Positions 1 to 9,560 of a stretch of DNA of 64,000 bases are shown piece after piece. The stretch is taken from contig NZ_FNQF01000005.1 of assembly GCF_900107595.1 (NCBI RefSeq), forward strand, positions 62,001 through 126,000, in the 5' to 3' direction. Position numbers and translations under genes: made by a program. Below the pieces are notes generated by a model. It was not told where the DNA came from and ran no database searches. It saw nothing but the letters and a program-made list of their open reading frames with translations. How positions within the stretch are numbered: the stretch's first letter is position 1; every line of letters starts with the position of its first letter. This DNA comes from Psychroflexus halocasei (GTDB taxonomy: Bacteria; Bacteroidota; Bacteroidia; Flavobacteriales; Flavobacteriaceae).

Positions 1-80
1 ATAAAAATCCTTGACTTTGAAGCTCTAAAGAATATATCCTAAACATGATTTTTATCATAAAAAGCTAACGCTTCACCAAA

Positions 81-88
81 TACATTTG
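81..88 (+). promoter_or_regulatory. Promoter -7 box before the first usp gene
   Basis: TACATTTG fits the Bacteroidota -7 consensus TAnnTTTG and lies 18 nt before the ATG at 107. No clear -33 TTG is visible about 20 nt upstream. Confidence 0.5.
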
Positions 89-106
89 CACCTAGACTTG
101 CGTGTT

Positions 107-898
107 ATGAATGTATTAGTGTTAACCGACTTTTCTGAAATCTCCGAACATATTTTAAAATATGCTGGGACAGTTTTGCATGACCGTGAGGTATATTTTA
201 CACTTTTAAACATACAATTGCCATGTTCAAATTTTAATTGTCGTGGTGAGTGTAAAGATTTGACTGAACCTAAATTTGATAAAAACTTAAAAACAATTAA
301 GCCTTTTCTAGATGAAAAGCATACAATTAAACCTTTGTTTTTAGAAGGTCGATATATCGAATCAATTCGAAAAACAGTTGAGTCTCATGAGATTGATTTA
401 ATTATTTTAGGGAATAGTCACTCATATCAAACTTCAAATGCATCTGAACTTGACAAGAAAACTTTTGATATTATCACAAAAATTAAATGTCACGTTTTAT
501 TGGTGTCCAAGTATAGCGAAATCAAAATTCCTGAAAAATTTGTTCTGCCAACAGATTTCTCAATATCAGTTGATCACAAATTATTCTCAATAATTAAGCA
601 ATTATATTCAGTTGAGACAAGTGAGCTTTCCGTACTTTCCTTACCTAAATCGGATAAAATGTCTGAAAGACAATCTTTGACTAAAGAACGTATCAACAGG
701 ATTGTCTCAAATTTAGATTTTGAATATATTAAAAATATTAATGCGGCTAACGATAATTTGCACACAGAGAAAATGTTTGACTCAGGCATAATTTTTGCTA
801 GAAATCTCAGTATTTTTAATCGTATTTTTTCAAAATCTCACCAAACCGCACAGCACATAAGTGACAAACATTTGCCAATGTTGTTTTTGCATGGTTGA
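107..898 (+). CDS. Universal stress protein (UspA) family, divergent
   Basis: A protein of about 263 residues with an N-terminal Usp-type strand (MNVLVLTDFSE) and a repeat of the fold beginning near residue 140 (FVLPTDFS), so it looks like a tandem two-domain Usp. The ATP-binding pattern G-2x-G-9x-G(S/T) is not recognisable in either half, which suggests a non-nucleotide-binding or degenerate member. An in-frame TTG at 86 exists, but it lies inside the promoter -7 box, so the ATG at 107 is chosen. A second, better conserved Usp gene lies on the other strand 1.5 kb away. The cysteine-containing stretch (CSNFNCRGEC) near residue 40 is unusual for the family. The cellular role is unknown beyond a likely stress response. 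Confidence 0.75.
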   Translation: MNVLVLTDFSEISEHILKYAGTVLHDREVYFTLLNIQLPCSNFNCRGECKDLTEPKFDKNLKTIKPFLDEKHTIKPLFLEGRYIESIRKTVESHEIDLIILGNSHSYQTSNASELDKKTFDIITKIKCHVLLVSKYSEIKIPEKFVLPTDFSISVDHKLFSIIKQLYSVETSELSVLSLPKSDKMSERQSLTKERINRIVSNLDFEYIKNINAANDNLHTEKMFDSGIIFARNLSIFNRIFSKSHQTAQHISDKHLPMLFLHG

Positions 899-939
899 TA
901 TCTATAAGTTTTTATATCTTTAGAAATTCAATCTGATCA

Positions 940-2373
940 ATGAAGAAAAAAACAAAATACCTTTTCTCGATACTTATTATTTTAGGCGTTTATGTAGCAG
1001 CTATTATTATTGCTGAATATTTTATAGAAAAAAAAGTCAATACTGAATATGATTTAAAGTACAGCCAGTTTAATCTATCATTAACGACAAATCTGAAAGT
1101 TGAAGATTTGCATTTTGTTCAAGATGGGATTGATTTAAAAGCTGAAAGTATAAAAGTGAATCTTGGCTTATGGTCAACTTTATTTTCAGATAAAACAGTG
1201 ATTAATAAAGTCGATTTACATAATGCAAAACTCAATTATACAATTCCTCAAGAAAAAAAGTCAAAGAATTCAAATTCAAAATCCTCAAAAATTGATGTCA
1301 ATCATATTTACCTAGAGAAATTCAATGCTATTATCATAAAAGAAAAAGATACAATTGCCGAAATTGCAAATGCTAACTTTGAGCTTTCAGATCCGTTAAG
1401 TGAGAATTTTAATACTTCTAATATTGACTTTTTCAGCATGGACGAATTACATTTTCGTTTGGATAAAATTCAAGATTTATCTGTTTACAATTTTGATTTT
1501 GCCAAAAATGGTTTTGACATCGATTCGCTTCATATTGATTCAGATTACACAAAGGGAAATTACATAAATCAACTTTCTAAAGAAAAGGATTTGATTATGA
1601 TGAAAAGTTATGGTTTACATTTTAATGATTTTTCATTTGATGTAGCCTCTAAGAAACTGAGCCAAATTGCTTTTAAAAATATCGCTATAGATTCTAGTCA
1701 AACGTTAATTTATCGTGATAAAACAATTGCTGATGATGAGTCTGTTAAAGAAACATATGGTCAAAAACTTCAAAATTTAGACTTTGATTTATCTATTGAT
1801 GAATTGTCAGTTGATAATTCACAATTAACATATTCTGAAAAACTGAACCAGAAGAAAACCAGTGAGATTGTTTTTAAAGACTTATCTGTAACACTGAGAA
1901 ATTTTCATAATCTCAAGGAAAAATCTGATGAGCAGATGAAACTCATTGGCTCACTTTCTTTAAGCCAAAGCTCAAAACTTGATGTTGGTATTGCGTATAA
2001 TCAATTTGCCGATTTGGAAACTTTTCAATTAGATTTAAACGGAAAAAGCATCAATACAGAATCTTTAAATCAAATTATGAAACCAAGCATGAATTTCGGT
2101 CTGGGAGGTTATTTTAAAAAGATTAACGCTAAAATGGTTGCAAACAATAACGCACGAGGTACTTTTGATCTCACAGCCAAAGACCTTGAGTTAACAATAT
2201 ATTCGGACTCAGGCCGTGAAAAAAAAATTATGTCTTTTATGGCAAACAAACTTCTTAACAATAATATTTCTGAAGAAATAGAAATTGAAGAAGTTGAGCG
2301 CAATCCAACAAAATCCATGTGGAATTTTATTTGGAATTACATTAAATCTGGCTTGACAAAAATATTACTCTAG
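940..2373 (+). CDS. AsmA-like membrane-anchored protein, function unknown
   Basis: A 477-residue protein with one N-terminal membrane segment (about residues 8-28). A long beta-rich, Asn/Asp/Ser-rich region follows with repeated phrases about layered strands (for example KVEDLHF, INKVDLHNAKL, SIDELSVDNSQL). This is typical of AsmA/DUF748-like periplasmic proteins, which shape or bridge the envelope. No enzyme motif is visible. A TATCTTTA box about 20 nt before the ATG may be its promoter. The stop codon overlaps the stop of the convergent usp gene by 3 nt. The family assignment rests on fold-level resemblance only and could be wrong; a plain 'hypothetical membrane protein' is the safe description. 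Confidence 0.6.
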   Translation: MKKKTKYLFSILIILGVYVAAIIIAEYFIEKKVNTEYDLKYSQFNLSLTTNLKVEDLHFVQDGIDLKAESIKVNLGLWSTLFSDKTVINKVDLHNAKLNYTIPQEKKSKNSNSKSSKIDVNHIYLEKFNAIIIKEKDTIAEIANANFELSDPLSENFNTSNIDFFSMDELHFRLDKIQDLSVYNFDFAKNGFDIDSLHIDSDYTKGNYINQLSKEKDLIMMKSYGLHFNDFSFDVASKKLSQIAFKNIAIDSSQTLIYRDKTIADDESVKETYGQKLQNLDFDLSIDELSVDNSQLTYSEKLNQKKTSEIVFKDLSVTLRNFHNLKEKSDEQMKLIGSLSLSQSSKLDVGIAYNQFADLETFQLDLNGKSINTESLNQIMKPSMNFGLGGYFKKINAKMVANNNARGTFDLTAKDLELTIYSDSGREKKIMSFMANKLLNNNISEEIEIEEVERNPTKSMWNFIWNYIKSGLTKILL

Positions 2374-3206
2374 ATTTTAAAGGTAATCACAGGTCGTTGC
2401 GCGTGGTTGACAATATTCTCAGAGAGGCTGCCATTAAAGAAATGCGAAATACCTTTACGACCGTGTGTCCCTATACCGATTAAATCAGCATTGATTTTGT
2501 TAGCATAATTTCTGATGCCTTCCTCAATAGATTTATCAGAGTAAATTTCAAAATTAAATGAGTTGGGATCAATTCCTTTTGTAAACTTTTCCAAACGTTC
2601 TTCAATAAACTGATTTGTCCTAAATGAATGAGGTGTATTGATGTAAACTAAATTTAATTTTGAATCCAAAATTCTAGCTAAATTAACTGCCTCGATAAAA
2701 GTTTTGTATTGAGATTCTTTTAAGCTAGATGAGAAAACCATTTCTTGTGTTGAAAAAATAGGAATATCATCTTTAATAACAAGGACAGGGACATCAGAAT
2801 GTCTCACAACTTTTTCAGTGTTCGAGCCAATAAAAACTTCTTGTAAACCAGAAACACTACTCGATCCCATCACAATGAGTTCGCATTCATACTTATTGGT
2901 GATTTCCATAATTCCTTCAAAAGCTTGATTGAACTCAACGGTTTCGTGAACAACCAATCCGTCAAGCTCTTTTTGATATTTCTCAAAAGTTTCTGTAAAC
3001 CTTTTGTGCGCTAGTTTCATAAAAAAAAGCGATTCAGGTAAATCTCCTGCAACACCTTCATTTATTGGGTCTATCAAATCTAGAGGGAGATCTAACAAGT
3101 GTAAAAGATGGATTTCACTATTGTATTTACGAGCAATTTGTGCACTGACTTTTAAAGCGTTTTGTGATTGCTCAGAAAAATCAGTTGGAACAAGAATTTT
3201 TTTCAT
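2370..3206 (-). CDS. Universal stress protein, tandem UspA domains
   Basis: Two Usp domains of about 140 residues each: MKKILVPTDFSEQS at the N-terminus and a second one starting near MVFSSSLKESQ. The C-terminal domain carries the ATP-binding pattern exactly (G-TH-G, nine residues, GS, in GTHGRKGISHFFNGS). The N-terminal domain has a partial version (GSSSVSGLQEVFIGS). These proteins bind nucleotide and are induced by starvation or stress. The TTG six bases upstream of the chosen ATG gives only two extra residues and is less likely. Transcription converges with the AsmA-like gene and is divergent from rimP. No clear promoter was found upstream on this strand. Confidence 0.88.
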   Translation of the reverse strand: MKKILVPTDFSEQSQNALKVSAQIARKYNSEIHLLHLLDLPLDLIDPINEGVAGDLPESLFFMKLAHKRFTETFEKYQKELDGLVVHETVEFNQAFEGIMEITNKYECELIVMGSSSVSGLQEVFIGSNTEKVVRHSDVPVLVIKDDIPIFSTQEMVFSSSLKESQYKTFIEAVNLARILDSKLNLVYINTPHSFRTNQFIEERLEKFTKGIDPNSFNFEIYSDKSIEEGIRNYANKINADLIGIGTHGRKGISHFFNGSLSENIVNHAQRPVITFKI

Positions 3207-3267
3207 AGCCAATATATATTTTTAATATGTGAAGAACATTAAAACTACAAATTTTTTGGAAAATTCA

Positions 3268-3302
3268 TTTGTTTTTCTATTTAAAAAATAATTGTATCTT
3301 TG
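3268..3302 (+). promoter_or_regulatory. Promoter of the rimP-nusA-infB operon
   Basis: TATCTTTG at 3295-3302 matches TAnnTTTG. A TTTG at 3268-3271 could serve as the -33 box, with a 23-nt spacer at the long end of the usual range. The longer ORF upstream of rimP in this frame runs through this promoter and is not coding. Confidence 0.65.
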
Positions 3303-3322
3303 CAACAGGAAAAAAGAATGAT

Positions 3323-3347
3323 GAGGGGACAACAGTCCCCTCTTTTT
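3323..3347 (+). terminator. Leader hairpin with U-run (possible attenuator) before rimP
   Basis: GAGGGGAC at 3323-3330 pairs perfectly with GTCCCCTC at 3335-3342 across a 4-nt AACA loop and is followed at once by TTTTT. It lies between the -7 box and the rimP start, so it is inside the leader of the operon and looks like an intrinsic terminator. Because nusA is in this operon, control of read-through by NusA level is a reasonable inference. Confidence 0.65.
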
Positions 3348-3355
3348 ATACAGTT

Positions 3356-3835
3356 ATGGCAATAGAAAAAGAACTTATTTTAGAATTGATTGACAAAGCT
3401 TTAGAAACTCATGATCATCTTTATGTTGTTGATTTGGAGATTCTTCCGGGAAGTCAAATTCAGTTGACCATTGATGGTGATAAGGATGTTTCCATACAAG
3501 ACTGTATCAATTTAAGCCGTGCAATTGAGCATAACTTAGATCGTGAAGAGGAAGATTTTTCTTTAGATGTCGCCTCAGCTGGTGCTACTTCACCAATTAG
3601 AATTCCACGTCAATATCGAAAAAACTTAAACCGTAAGTTAGAAGTATTAACAAGTGAAGATGAAGAAATCAAGGCAGACTTGATTGAGGTAACAGATAGT
3701 TCTATAAAATTACAATGGAAACAGAGAGAACCAAAACCAGTAGGAAAAGGAAAAAGAACTGTACAGAAAGAAAAAGAACTTCTTTTTGATCAAATTAAAA
3801 AAGCAAAAGTGATGATAAATTTTAACAAAAAGTGA
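3356..3835 (+). CDS. rimP: Ribosome maturation factor RimP
   Basis: A 159-residue protein with the RimP N-terminal domain (ELIDKALETHDHLYVVDLEI, then the QLTIDGDKDVSIQDC segment) and a C-terminal SH3-like domain. It has the diagnostic LEVLTSEDEEIKADL and the LDVASAGATSPIR stretch that corresponds to the usual LEVSSPG. RimP assists assembly of the 30S subunit. The ATG at 3356 is chosen because the longer ORF would run through the promoter and the leader hairpin. The gene is followed 1 nt later by nusA, the usual order in bacteria. The Lys-rich region near the C-terminus (VGKGKRTVQKEKELL) is typical for flavobacterial members. Confidence 0.93.
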   Translation: MAIEKELILELIDKALETHDHLYVVDLEILPGSQIQLTIDGDKDVSIQDCINLSRAIEHNLDREEEDFSLDVASAGATSPIRIPRQYRKNLNRKLEVLTSEDEEIKADLIEVTDSSIKLQWKQREPKPVGKGKRTVQKEKELLFDQIKKAKVMINFNKK

Positions 3836-3836
3836 T

Positions 3837-5072
3837 ATGGAAAATATCGATTTAATCAACTCGTTTTCTGAGTTTAAAGACGATAAATTAATAGATAGAG
3901 TTACCTTAATGGCTATTCTTGAAGATGTGTTCAGAAACGCATTGAAAAAGAAATTTGGCGATGATGATAACTTTGATATTATTATAAATCCAGACAAAGG
4001 CGACCTTGAGATATGGAGAAACCGAGTTGTTGTTAACGATGGCGAGGTTGAAGATGAAAACAAGGAGATTTCACTTTCTGAAGCACGTAAAATTGAACCT
4101 GATTTTGAGGTAGGTGAAGATGTTTCTGAAGAAGTTAAGCTTTTTCAATTAGGAAGACGTGCAATTTTAGCATTACGTCAAAATCTGATTTCAAAAATTA
4201 ATGAACACGATAGCACAAATACATATAAACACTTTAAAGATTTAATTGGCGAAATTTATTCTGCCGAAGTTCATCACGTGAGAAGACATGTTGTTATTTT
4301 ACTTGATGATGAAGGTAACGAACTTGTCATTCCTAAGGAGCACCAAATTCAAGGAGACTTTTATAGAAAAGGAGACAGCGTAAGAGGTGTTATTGAGCAG
4401 GTTGAGCTTAAAGGAAACAAGCCAATTATTATTTTATCGAGAACATCACCAAAATTTTTGGAGAAATTATTTGAACAAGAAATTCCAGAGGTTTTTGATG
4501 GTTTAATCAATGTTAAAGCAGCTGTGAGAGTTCCTGGCGAAAAAGCTAAAGTTGCTGTTGATACTTATGATGACCGAATTGATCCTGTTGGCGCTTGTGT
4601 CGGTATGAAGGGTTCACGTATTCATGGTATTGTTCGTGAATTGGGGAATGAAAATATTGATGTGATCAATTACACAACAAACCCACGTTTATATATCCAA
4701 CGTGCTTTAAGTCCTGCAAAAATCGTCGACATGAAAATCGACGAAGATAAAATGCACGCTGAAGTCACTTTAAAACCAGAAGAAGTTTCTAGAGCCATCG
4801 GTAGAGGCGGTCATAACATTCGTTTAGCCTGTCAGATAACAGGTTACGAAATTGAAGTCTTTAGAGATGATGTGCAAGATGAGGATGTTGAATTATCTGA
4901 ATTCTCTGATGAAATTGAAAACTGGGTTATTGAAGAATTTTCAAGAATTGGCTTAGATACTGCAAAAAGTATTTTGGAGCTTGAAATTGAAGATTTGTTA
5001 AGACGTACTGATTTAGAAGAAGAGACAATTCTAAACGTAAGAAAAATTTTAGAAGAAGAGTTTGAAGAATAA
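3837..5072 (+). CDS. nusA: Transcription termination/antitermination factor NusA
   Basis: At 411 residues this is the short NusA form without the extra acidic C-terminal repeats of E. coli. The N-terminal RNA-polymerase-binding domain (about 1-130) is followed by an S1 domain (about 135-200, GEIYSAEVHHVRRH) and two KH domains. GACVGMKGSRIHGI is the KH1 signature and AIGRGGHNIRLACQITGYEIEV the KH2. An acidic C-terminal HhH-like tail follows. It modulates pausing, termination and antitermination. It starts 1 nt after the rimP stop, so the two genes are translationally close. It could act on the hairpin in the leader of its own operon. Confidence 0.95.
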   Translation: MENIDLINSFSEFKDDKLIDRVTLMAILEDVFRNALKKKFGDDDNFDIIINPDKGDLEIWRNRVVVNDGEVEDENKEISLSEARKIEPDFEVGEDVSEEVKLFQLGRRAILALRQNLISKINEHDSTNTYKHFKDLIGEIYSAEVHHVRRHVVILLDDEGNELVIPKEHQIQGDFYRKGDSVRGVIEQVELKGNKPIIILSRTSPKFLEKLFEQEIPEVFDGLINVKAAVRVPGEKAKVAVDTYDDRIDPVGACVGMKGSRIHGIVRELGNENIDVINYTTNPRLYIQRALSPAKIVDMKIDEDKMHAEVTLKPEEVSRAIGRGGHNIRLACQITGYEIEVFRDDVQDEDVELSEFSDEIENWVIEEFSRIGLDTAKSILELEIEDLLRRTDLEEETILNVRKILEEEFEE

Positions 5073-5128
5073 TAATATTAGACTCATCTTTGTTGAATAT
5101 TTAAAATAGAATTATTTAGAGGCAATTT

Positions 5129-7930
5129 ATGGCTGAAAAAAAACAAAAAAGGTTAAATAAAGTATTAAAAGAATTCAATATATCGCTAGATAGAGCGGTT
5201 GAATATTTGGGCTCTGAAGGATACGAAATTGAGGCTAGACCAACGACGAAAATTTCTCACGAAGTTTACGAGGTCTTATTTGACAAGTTTGAAACAGATA
5301 AGTCAAAGCGTGCTGCCTCTAAAGAAGCGAGTGAAGAGCGTAAGCGTGAAAAAGAAGAGATTCGAAAAGCACGTGAAAAAGAATTGCTGAAGAAGAAAGA
5401 AGAAGAAGCAAAGCGTGAATCCGAAACTAAAAAGCGTCAAGAAGAAGCTTTAAAGGAAAAGCAGCAGAAGGAAGAAAAGGAAAAAAAGGAGAAAGAGAAA
5501 GCTGCAAAAGAAGAAGCTGAAGCGAAGAAAAAAGAAGAAGAAAAGAAAAAATCTGATTCTGAATCTTCAAAATCAAAACTTTCTGGACCTAAGTATGTTG
5601 GTAAAATTGACCTTGAAGAAAAAGGTAAAAAACCAAAAAGTAAAAAGCCTAAGCAAACATCTGATTCTAAAGACAAGCCAAAGTCTGAATCTAAGCAAAA
5701 AAATCTAGAGTCTCCAAAAGCTTCTAAAGCCTCAGAAGCAAAGGAAACGAATAAAGATTCTAAAGCTGAAGAGAAAACAGAAGAAGAAGTTAAGCACGAA
5801 ACGCAATACACAAAATTAAAGGGTCCTAACTTTACTGGTCAAAAAATTGATCTTGATAAATTCAAAAAGCCAGCCAAAAAGAAGGATGATAATAAAGGTT
5901 CTAAAAAACGCAAACGTAAGCGTATAAATAAACCTGGCCAACCTCAACAAAATTCTAAGTTTAAAGATAAAAAAGGAGCAGGAAAGGGTCGTAAGAAAAA
6001 ATCTGTTGTTAAGGAAGAGCCTACAGAAGCTGAAGTACAAAAACAAATTAGAGAAACGCTTGAAAAACTTCAAGGGAAATCTTCTAAAGGAAAAGGTTCT
6101 AAATATAGAAAAGATAAACGTCAACAACACCGTCAGAAAACACAAGAAGAGTCTGATCAGTTAGAGAAAGACAGCAAAATCCTGAAGGTAACTGAGTTTG
6201 TTACTGTTTCAGAAGTTGCTACAATGATGGATGTGCCAGCGACTAAAGTGATTTCAGCTTGTATGTCATTGGGTATGATGGTAACCATGAATCAAAGACT
6301 AGATGCAGAAACATTAAGTGTTGTTGCTGAAGAGTTTGGTTACGAAGTTGAATTTGTTTCAGCTGAAATCGAAGATCCAATTGAAGAAGTTGAGGTTGAT
6401 GATCCATCTAAAATGGTTGATCGTGCACCTATCGTTACTGTTATGGGACACGTTGATCACGGTAAAACATCTCTTCTTGATTACGTTCGTAAAGAAAATG
6501 TAATTGCAGGAGAAAGTGGAGGCATCACTCAGCACATCGGTGCATATGGTGTTGAACTTGATAATGGTCAAAAAATCGCATTTCTTGATACACCTGGTCA
6601 CGAAGCCTTTACGGCAATGCGTGCAAGAGGTGCTCAAGTCACTGACGTTGCTATTATTGTAATTGCTGCTGATGATGATGTCATGCCGCAAACTAAAGAG
6701 GCAATTTCTCATGCTCAAGCAGCTGGAGTGCCAATTGTTTTTGCAATTAACAAGGTTGACTTACCAACAGCTAACGTTGAAAAAGTTAAAGAATCTTTAG
6801 CAAACATGAATTTGCTGGTTGAAGATTGGGGCGGTAAAGTACAGTCTCAAGATATCTCAGCTAAAAAAGGAACTGGTGTTAAAGAATTACTTGAAAAAGT
6901 ACTTCTTGAAGCTGAAATCTTAGAATTGAAAGCTAACCCAGATCGTAACGCAAAAGGAACTGTTGTTGAAGCTTACCTTGATAAAGGTCGTGGTTATGTT
7001 TCTACAATTCTTGTTCAATCTGGAACATTAAAAGTTGGAGATTACGTTCTCGCAGGAACAACAAGTGGTAAAATAAAAGCGCTTCATGATGAGCGTGGTA
7101 ATAAAGTTAATGAAGCTGGTCCTTCTACGCCTGTATCTATTCTTGGTTTAGATGGTGCGCCGCAAGCTGGTGATACTTTCCAAGTGATGAACGATGAACG
7201 TGAAGCAAAAGATATCGCTTCTAAACGTACACAGTTACAACGTGAACAGTCAGTTCGTACACAAAAGCATGTTACGCTTGATGAAATTGGGCGTCGTATT
7301 GCTTTAGGTGACTTTAAAGAATTAAATATTATTCTTAAAGCTGATGTTGATGGTTCTGTTGAAGCATTAACTGACAGTTTGCAGAAATTATCAACTGAAG
7401 AAATTCAAGTTAATATTATTCATAAAGGTGTTGGAGCAATCACGGAAAGTGATGTTTTACTTGCCTCTGCGTCAGACGCGGTCATAATCGGCTTTAATGT
7501 GAGACCTGCAGGTAATGCAAGAACACTAGCTGATAAGGAAGAAATCGATATCAGATCTTACTCAATTATCTATGATGCAATTAACGACATCAAAGATGCG
7601 ATGGAAGGTATGCTTTCTCCAGAATTGAAAGAAGAAATTACAGGTACTGCTGAAGTGAGAGAAACTTTCAAAATTTCTAAAATTGGTACGATTGCAGGTT
7701 GTATGGTAACTTCTGGTAAAATTTACAGAAATTCTGGCATCAGACTTATCCGTGACGGAATTGTGATTTATACAGGAACACTAGCTTCTTTAAAACGCTT
7801 TAAAGATGATGTTAAAGAAGTTTCTAAAGGTTACGATTGTGGTATCCAAATCAAGAATTATAACGACCTGAAAAATGATGATATCATTGAAGCTTACCAA
7901 GAGGTAGAAGTCAAGAAGAAATTAAAATAA
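5129..7930 (+). CDS. infB: Translation initiation factor IF-2
   Basis: A 933-residue GTPase that brings initiator tRNA to the ribosome. The first about 50 residues form an IF2_N module ([20 protein letters not shown]). A very Lys/Glu-rich, low-complexity linker follows up to about residue 340, and a second IF2_N-like module ([16 protein letters not shown]) precedes the G domain. G-domain motifs are visible as GHVDHGKTS (G1), DTPGHEAF (G3) and NKVD (G4). The rest matches IF-2 domains II-IV up to the C-terminal initiator-tRNA-binding domain ([20 protein letters not shown]). The linker's composition is normal for the family. It is the last gene of the operon and is followed by a terminator. Confidence 0.97.
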   Translation: MAEKKQKRLNKVLKEFNISLDRAVEYLGSEGYEIEARPTTKISHEVYEVLFDKFETDKSKRAASKEASEERKREKEEIRKAREKELLKKKEEEAKRESETKKRQEEALKEKQQKEEKEKKEKEKAAKEEAEAKKKEEEKKKSDSESSKSKLSGPKYVGKIDLEEKGKKPKSKKPKQTSDSKDKPKSESKQKNLESPKASKASEAKETNKDSKAEEKTEEEVKHETQYTKLKGPNFTGQKIDLDKFKKPAKKKDDNKGSKKRKRKRINKPGQPQQNSKFKDKKGAGKGRKKKSVVKEEPTEAEVQKQIRETLEKLQGKSSKGKGSKYRKDKRQQHRQKTQEESDQLEKDSKILKVTEFVTVSEVATMMDVPATKVISACMSLGMMVTMNQRLDAETLSVVAEEFGYEVEFVSAEIEDPIEEVEVDDPSKMVDRAPIVTVMGHVDHGKTSLLDYVRKENVIAGESGGITQHIGAYGVELDNGQKIAFLDTPGHEAFTAMRARGAQVTDVAIIVIAADDDVMPQTKEAISHAQAAGVPIVFAINKVDLPTANVEKVKESLANMNLLVEDWGGKVQSQDISAKKGTGVKELLEKVLLEAEILELKANPDRNAKGTVVEAYLDKGRGYVSTILVQSGTLKVGDYVLAGTTSGKIKALHDERGNKVNEAGPSTPVSILGLDGAPQAGDTFQVMNDEREAKDIASKRTQLQREQSVRTQKHVTLDEIGRRIALGDFKELNIILKADVDGSVEALTDSLQKLSTEEIQVNIIHKGVGAITESDVLLASASDAVIIGFNVRPAGNARTLADKEEIDIRSYSIIYDAINDIKDAMEGMLSPELKEEITGTAEVRETFKISKIGTIAGCMVTSGKIYRNSGIRLIRDGIVIYTGTLASLKRFKDDVKEVSKGYDCGIQIKNYNDLKNDDIIEAYQEVEVKKKLK

Positions 7931-7953
7931 GTAAAGAATAAATTCATTAAAAA

Positions 7954-7980
7954 GAGCTATCTTTAAAGGTAGCTTTTTTT
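7954..7980 (+). terminator. Intrinsic terminator after infB
   Basis: AGCTATC at 7954-7960 pairs with GGTAGCT at 7967-7973 (one wobble) around TTTAAA, and a T-run follows to 7980. It lies about 25 nt after the infB stop and directly in front of era. Confidence 0.75.
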
Positions 7981-7999
7981 ATTTCAAAATTTAAACGCC

Positions 8000-8893
8000 A
8001 TCGAAAATAATCAAAAACATAAAGCCGGATTTGTCAACATAATTGGTAATCCAAATGTTGGAAAATCAACATTGATGAATGCTTTTATTGGTGAGAAATT
8101 ATCAATTATCACGAATAAAGCTCAAACAACACGACACAGAATTTTAGGAATTTTAAGTGGAGACGATTTTCAAATGATTTTAAGCGATACACCTGGTATT
8201 ATAAAACCAGCTTATACACTTCAAGAATCAATGATGAATTTTGTGAAGTCAGCTTTTCAAGATGCTGATGTTTTGGTTTACCTTGTTGAAGCTGGCGAGA
8301 AAGCCTTGAAGGATGAAGATTTCTTTCAAAAATTAAAAAATACTGATATTCCTATTTTATTGCTACTCAACAAAATTGATTTAAAAGATCAAGAGTTTGT
8401 TGAAGAGCAAATTTCTTATTGGCAAGAAGAATTACCTAATGCTGAAATTTATGCTATCTCAGCTCTTAATAAATTTGGTGTTGACTCAGTTTTGCATCGT
8501 TTGGTGGAATTACTGCCTGAGTCTCCAGCTTTTTATCCTAAAGACCAAATGACGGATAAACCTGAACGTTTCTTTGTGAATGAAAAAATCAGAGAGAAAA
8601 TTCTGATTCACTATAAAAAAGAAATTCCTTATAGTGTAGAAGTAGAAACAGAAGAATTTATCGAGGATAAAAACATCATTCGCATACGAAGCTTAATTAT
8701 GGTCGAGCGTGAATCTCAGCGCGGTATTATTATCGGTCATCAAGGTAAAGGTGTTAAACGCGTCGGAACTGAAGCAAGAAAAGATTTGGAAAAGTTTTTC
8801 GACAAGAAAATACATCTTGAACTTTATGTGAAAGTCAATAAAAACTGGCGTAATAATGCACAACAGCTCAAGCGTTTTGGTTATGACGACTAA
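8000..8893 (+). CDS. era: GTPase Era, apparently with a non-ATG start
   Basis: Era binds the 3' end of 16S rRNA during 30S maturation. The reading frame encodes a full G1 motif (GNPNVGKS at about 8045-8068), then TTRHRI, DTPG (G3), NKID (G4) and a KH domain (IIGHQGKGVKRVGTEARKDLEKFF). The only ATG/TTG codons in frame (8072, 8075) lie after the P-loop, so starting there would destroy the enzyme. Between the stop at 7970 and the P-loop there is no in-frame ATG, GTG or TTG. The ATC at 8000 (IENNQKHKAGFVNI) gives the N-terminus expected from homologues and is proposed here. A sequencing error near 8000 is the alternative. The stop overlaps the stop of the convergent gene. Confidence 0.85.
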   Translation: MENNQKHKAGFVNIIGNPNVGKSTLMNAFIGEKLSIITNKAQTTRHRILGILSGDDFQMILSDTPGIIKPAYTLQESMMNFVKSAFQDADVLVYLVEAGEKALKDEDFFQKLKNTDIPILLLLNKIDLKDQEFVEEQISYWQEELPNAEIYAISALNKFGVDSVLHRLVELLPESPAFYPKDQMTDKPERFFVNEKIREKILIHYKKEIPYSVEVETEEFIEDKNIIRIRSLIMVERESQRGIIIGHQGKGVKRVGTEARKDLEKFFDKKIHLELYVKVNKNWRNNAQQLKRFGYDD

Positions 8894-9408
8894 TGAACAA
8901 TGATTTTATAAATTTCAAAAAGCTCTTTTGTTTGTTCTTTACCTCTTAGTCGATTTTGTCTCGCAAAAATATAAAGGCCAATCCATAATAAACTGATAGT
9001 TGCCATCAAACTATAAACAACAGCATTGCTGTTGCCTAAACTGTAATTTGTGTAAAACCACATCAGTAAAGCGATAAAAACAATGGCTAGGAAAAAATGA
9101 AAGAACATAAACATCGTCCATAAGTTTGGATCAGGGCCAAATGTCCCTTTAATAATAGGTTTTTCTTTTTCTTCCTTAATATATTCAAGATGTAATTGAG
9201 GCGAATAAAGCTTACGATGTTTTTTTGTGAATGATATCCAGACATGCTGATCTCCAGACAATTTCAATTGAAATTTATCTGAAATTTTTTGATGCGATTT
9301 TTTAACCTCTTCCTTAAAAAGAGATTGTGACATTTCTGTTTCTGTTGAAAAACGAATCTTAAGCTGCGCTTGTTCATTGAGTTTGTTAAAATCTGGATGA
9401 TTGACCAT
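8890..9408 (-). CDS. Hypothetical protein with two membrane segments
   Basis: I do not recognise a named family. The 172-residue protein has a soluble N-terminal half of about 90 residues (FSTETEMSQSLFKEEVKKSH and similar). Two hydrophobic segments follow at about residues 97-120 and 130-150, and the tail is short and basic (ARQNRLRGKEQ). It looks like an inner-membrane protein with a cytoplasmic N-terminal domain. It lies convergent to era with overlapping stop codons and divergent from der, with no operon partner, so context gives no hint of function. Confidence 0.7.
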   Translation of the reverse strand: MVNHPDFNKLNEQAQLKIRFSTETEMSQSLFKEEVKKSHQKISDKFQLKLSGDQHVWISFTKKHRKLYSPQLHLEYIKEEKEKPIIKGTFGPDPNLWTMFMFFHFFLAIVFIALLMWFYTNYSLGNSNAVVYSLMATISLLWIGLYIFARQNRLRGKEQTKELFEIYKIIVH

Positions 9409-9531
9409 TCAATTATGTTTGAATTTCTAAAAATATCTAAAAATTTGGATTTATCAAGTGAGATTCTTTTTTTTAGTCAAATTACATTTTTATAAAAATG
9501 CATTAAAAGGCATTTCTAAAAAATAAACACC

Positions 9532-9539
9532 TAAATTTG
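9532..9539 (+). promoter_or_regulatory. Promoter -7 box of der
   Basis: TAAATTTG fits TAnnTTTG and lies 21 nt before the der ATG. The -33 element is not obvious. Confidence 0.55.
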
Positions 9540-9560
9540 CAAAATATTTAAAACTGAAAA

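Noticed and set aside
86-106. Upstream TTG start for the first usp gene
   Set aside because: The TTG is part of the TACATTTG promoter -7 box; the ATG at 107 gives the normal Usp start.
5437-6145. Two minus-strand ORFs of 124 and 109 residues opposite infB
   Set aside because: They are Ser/Phe-rich mirror readings of the Lys/Glu-rich linker codons of infB, with no family resemblance.
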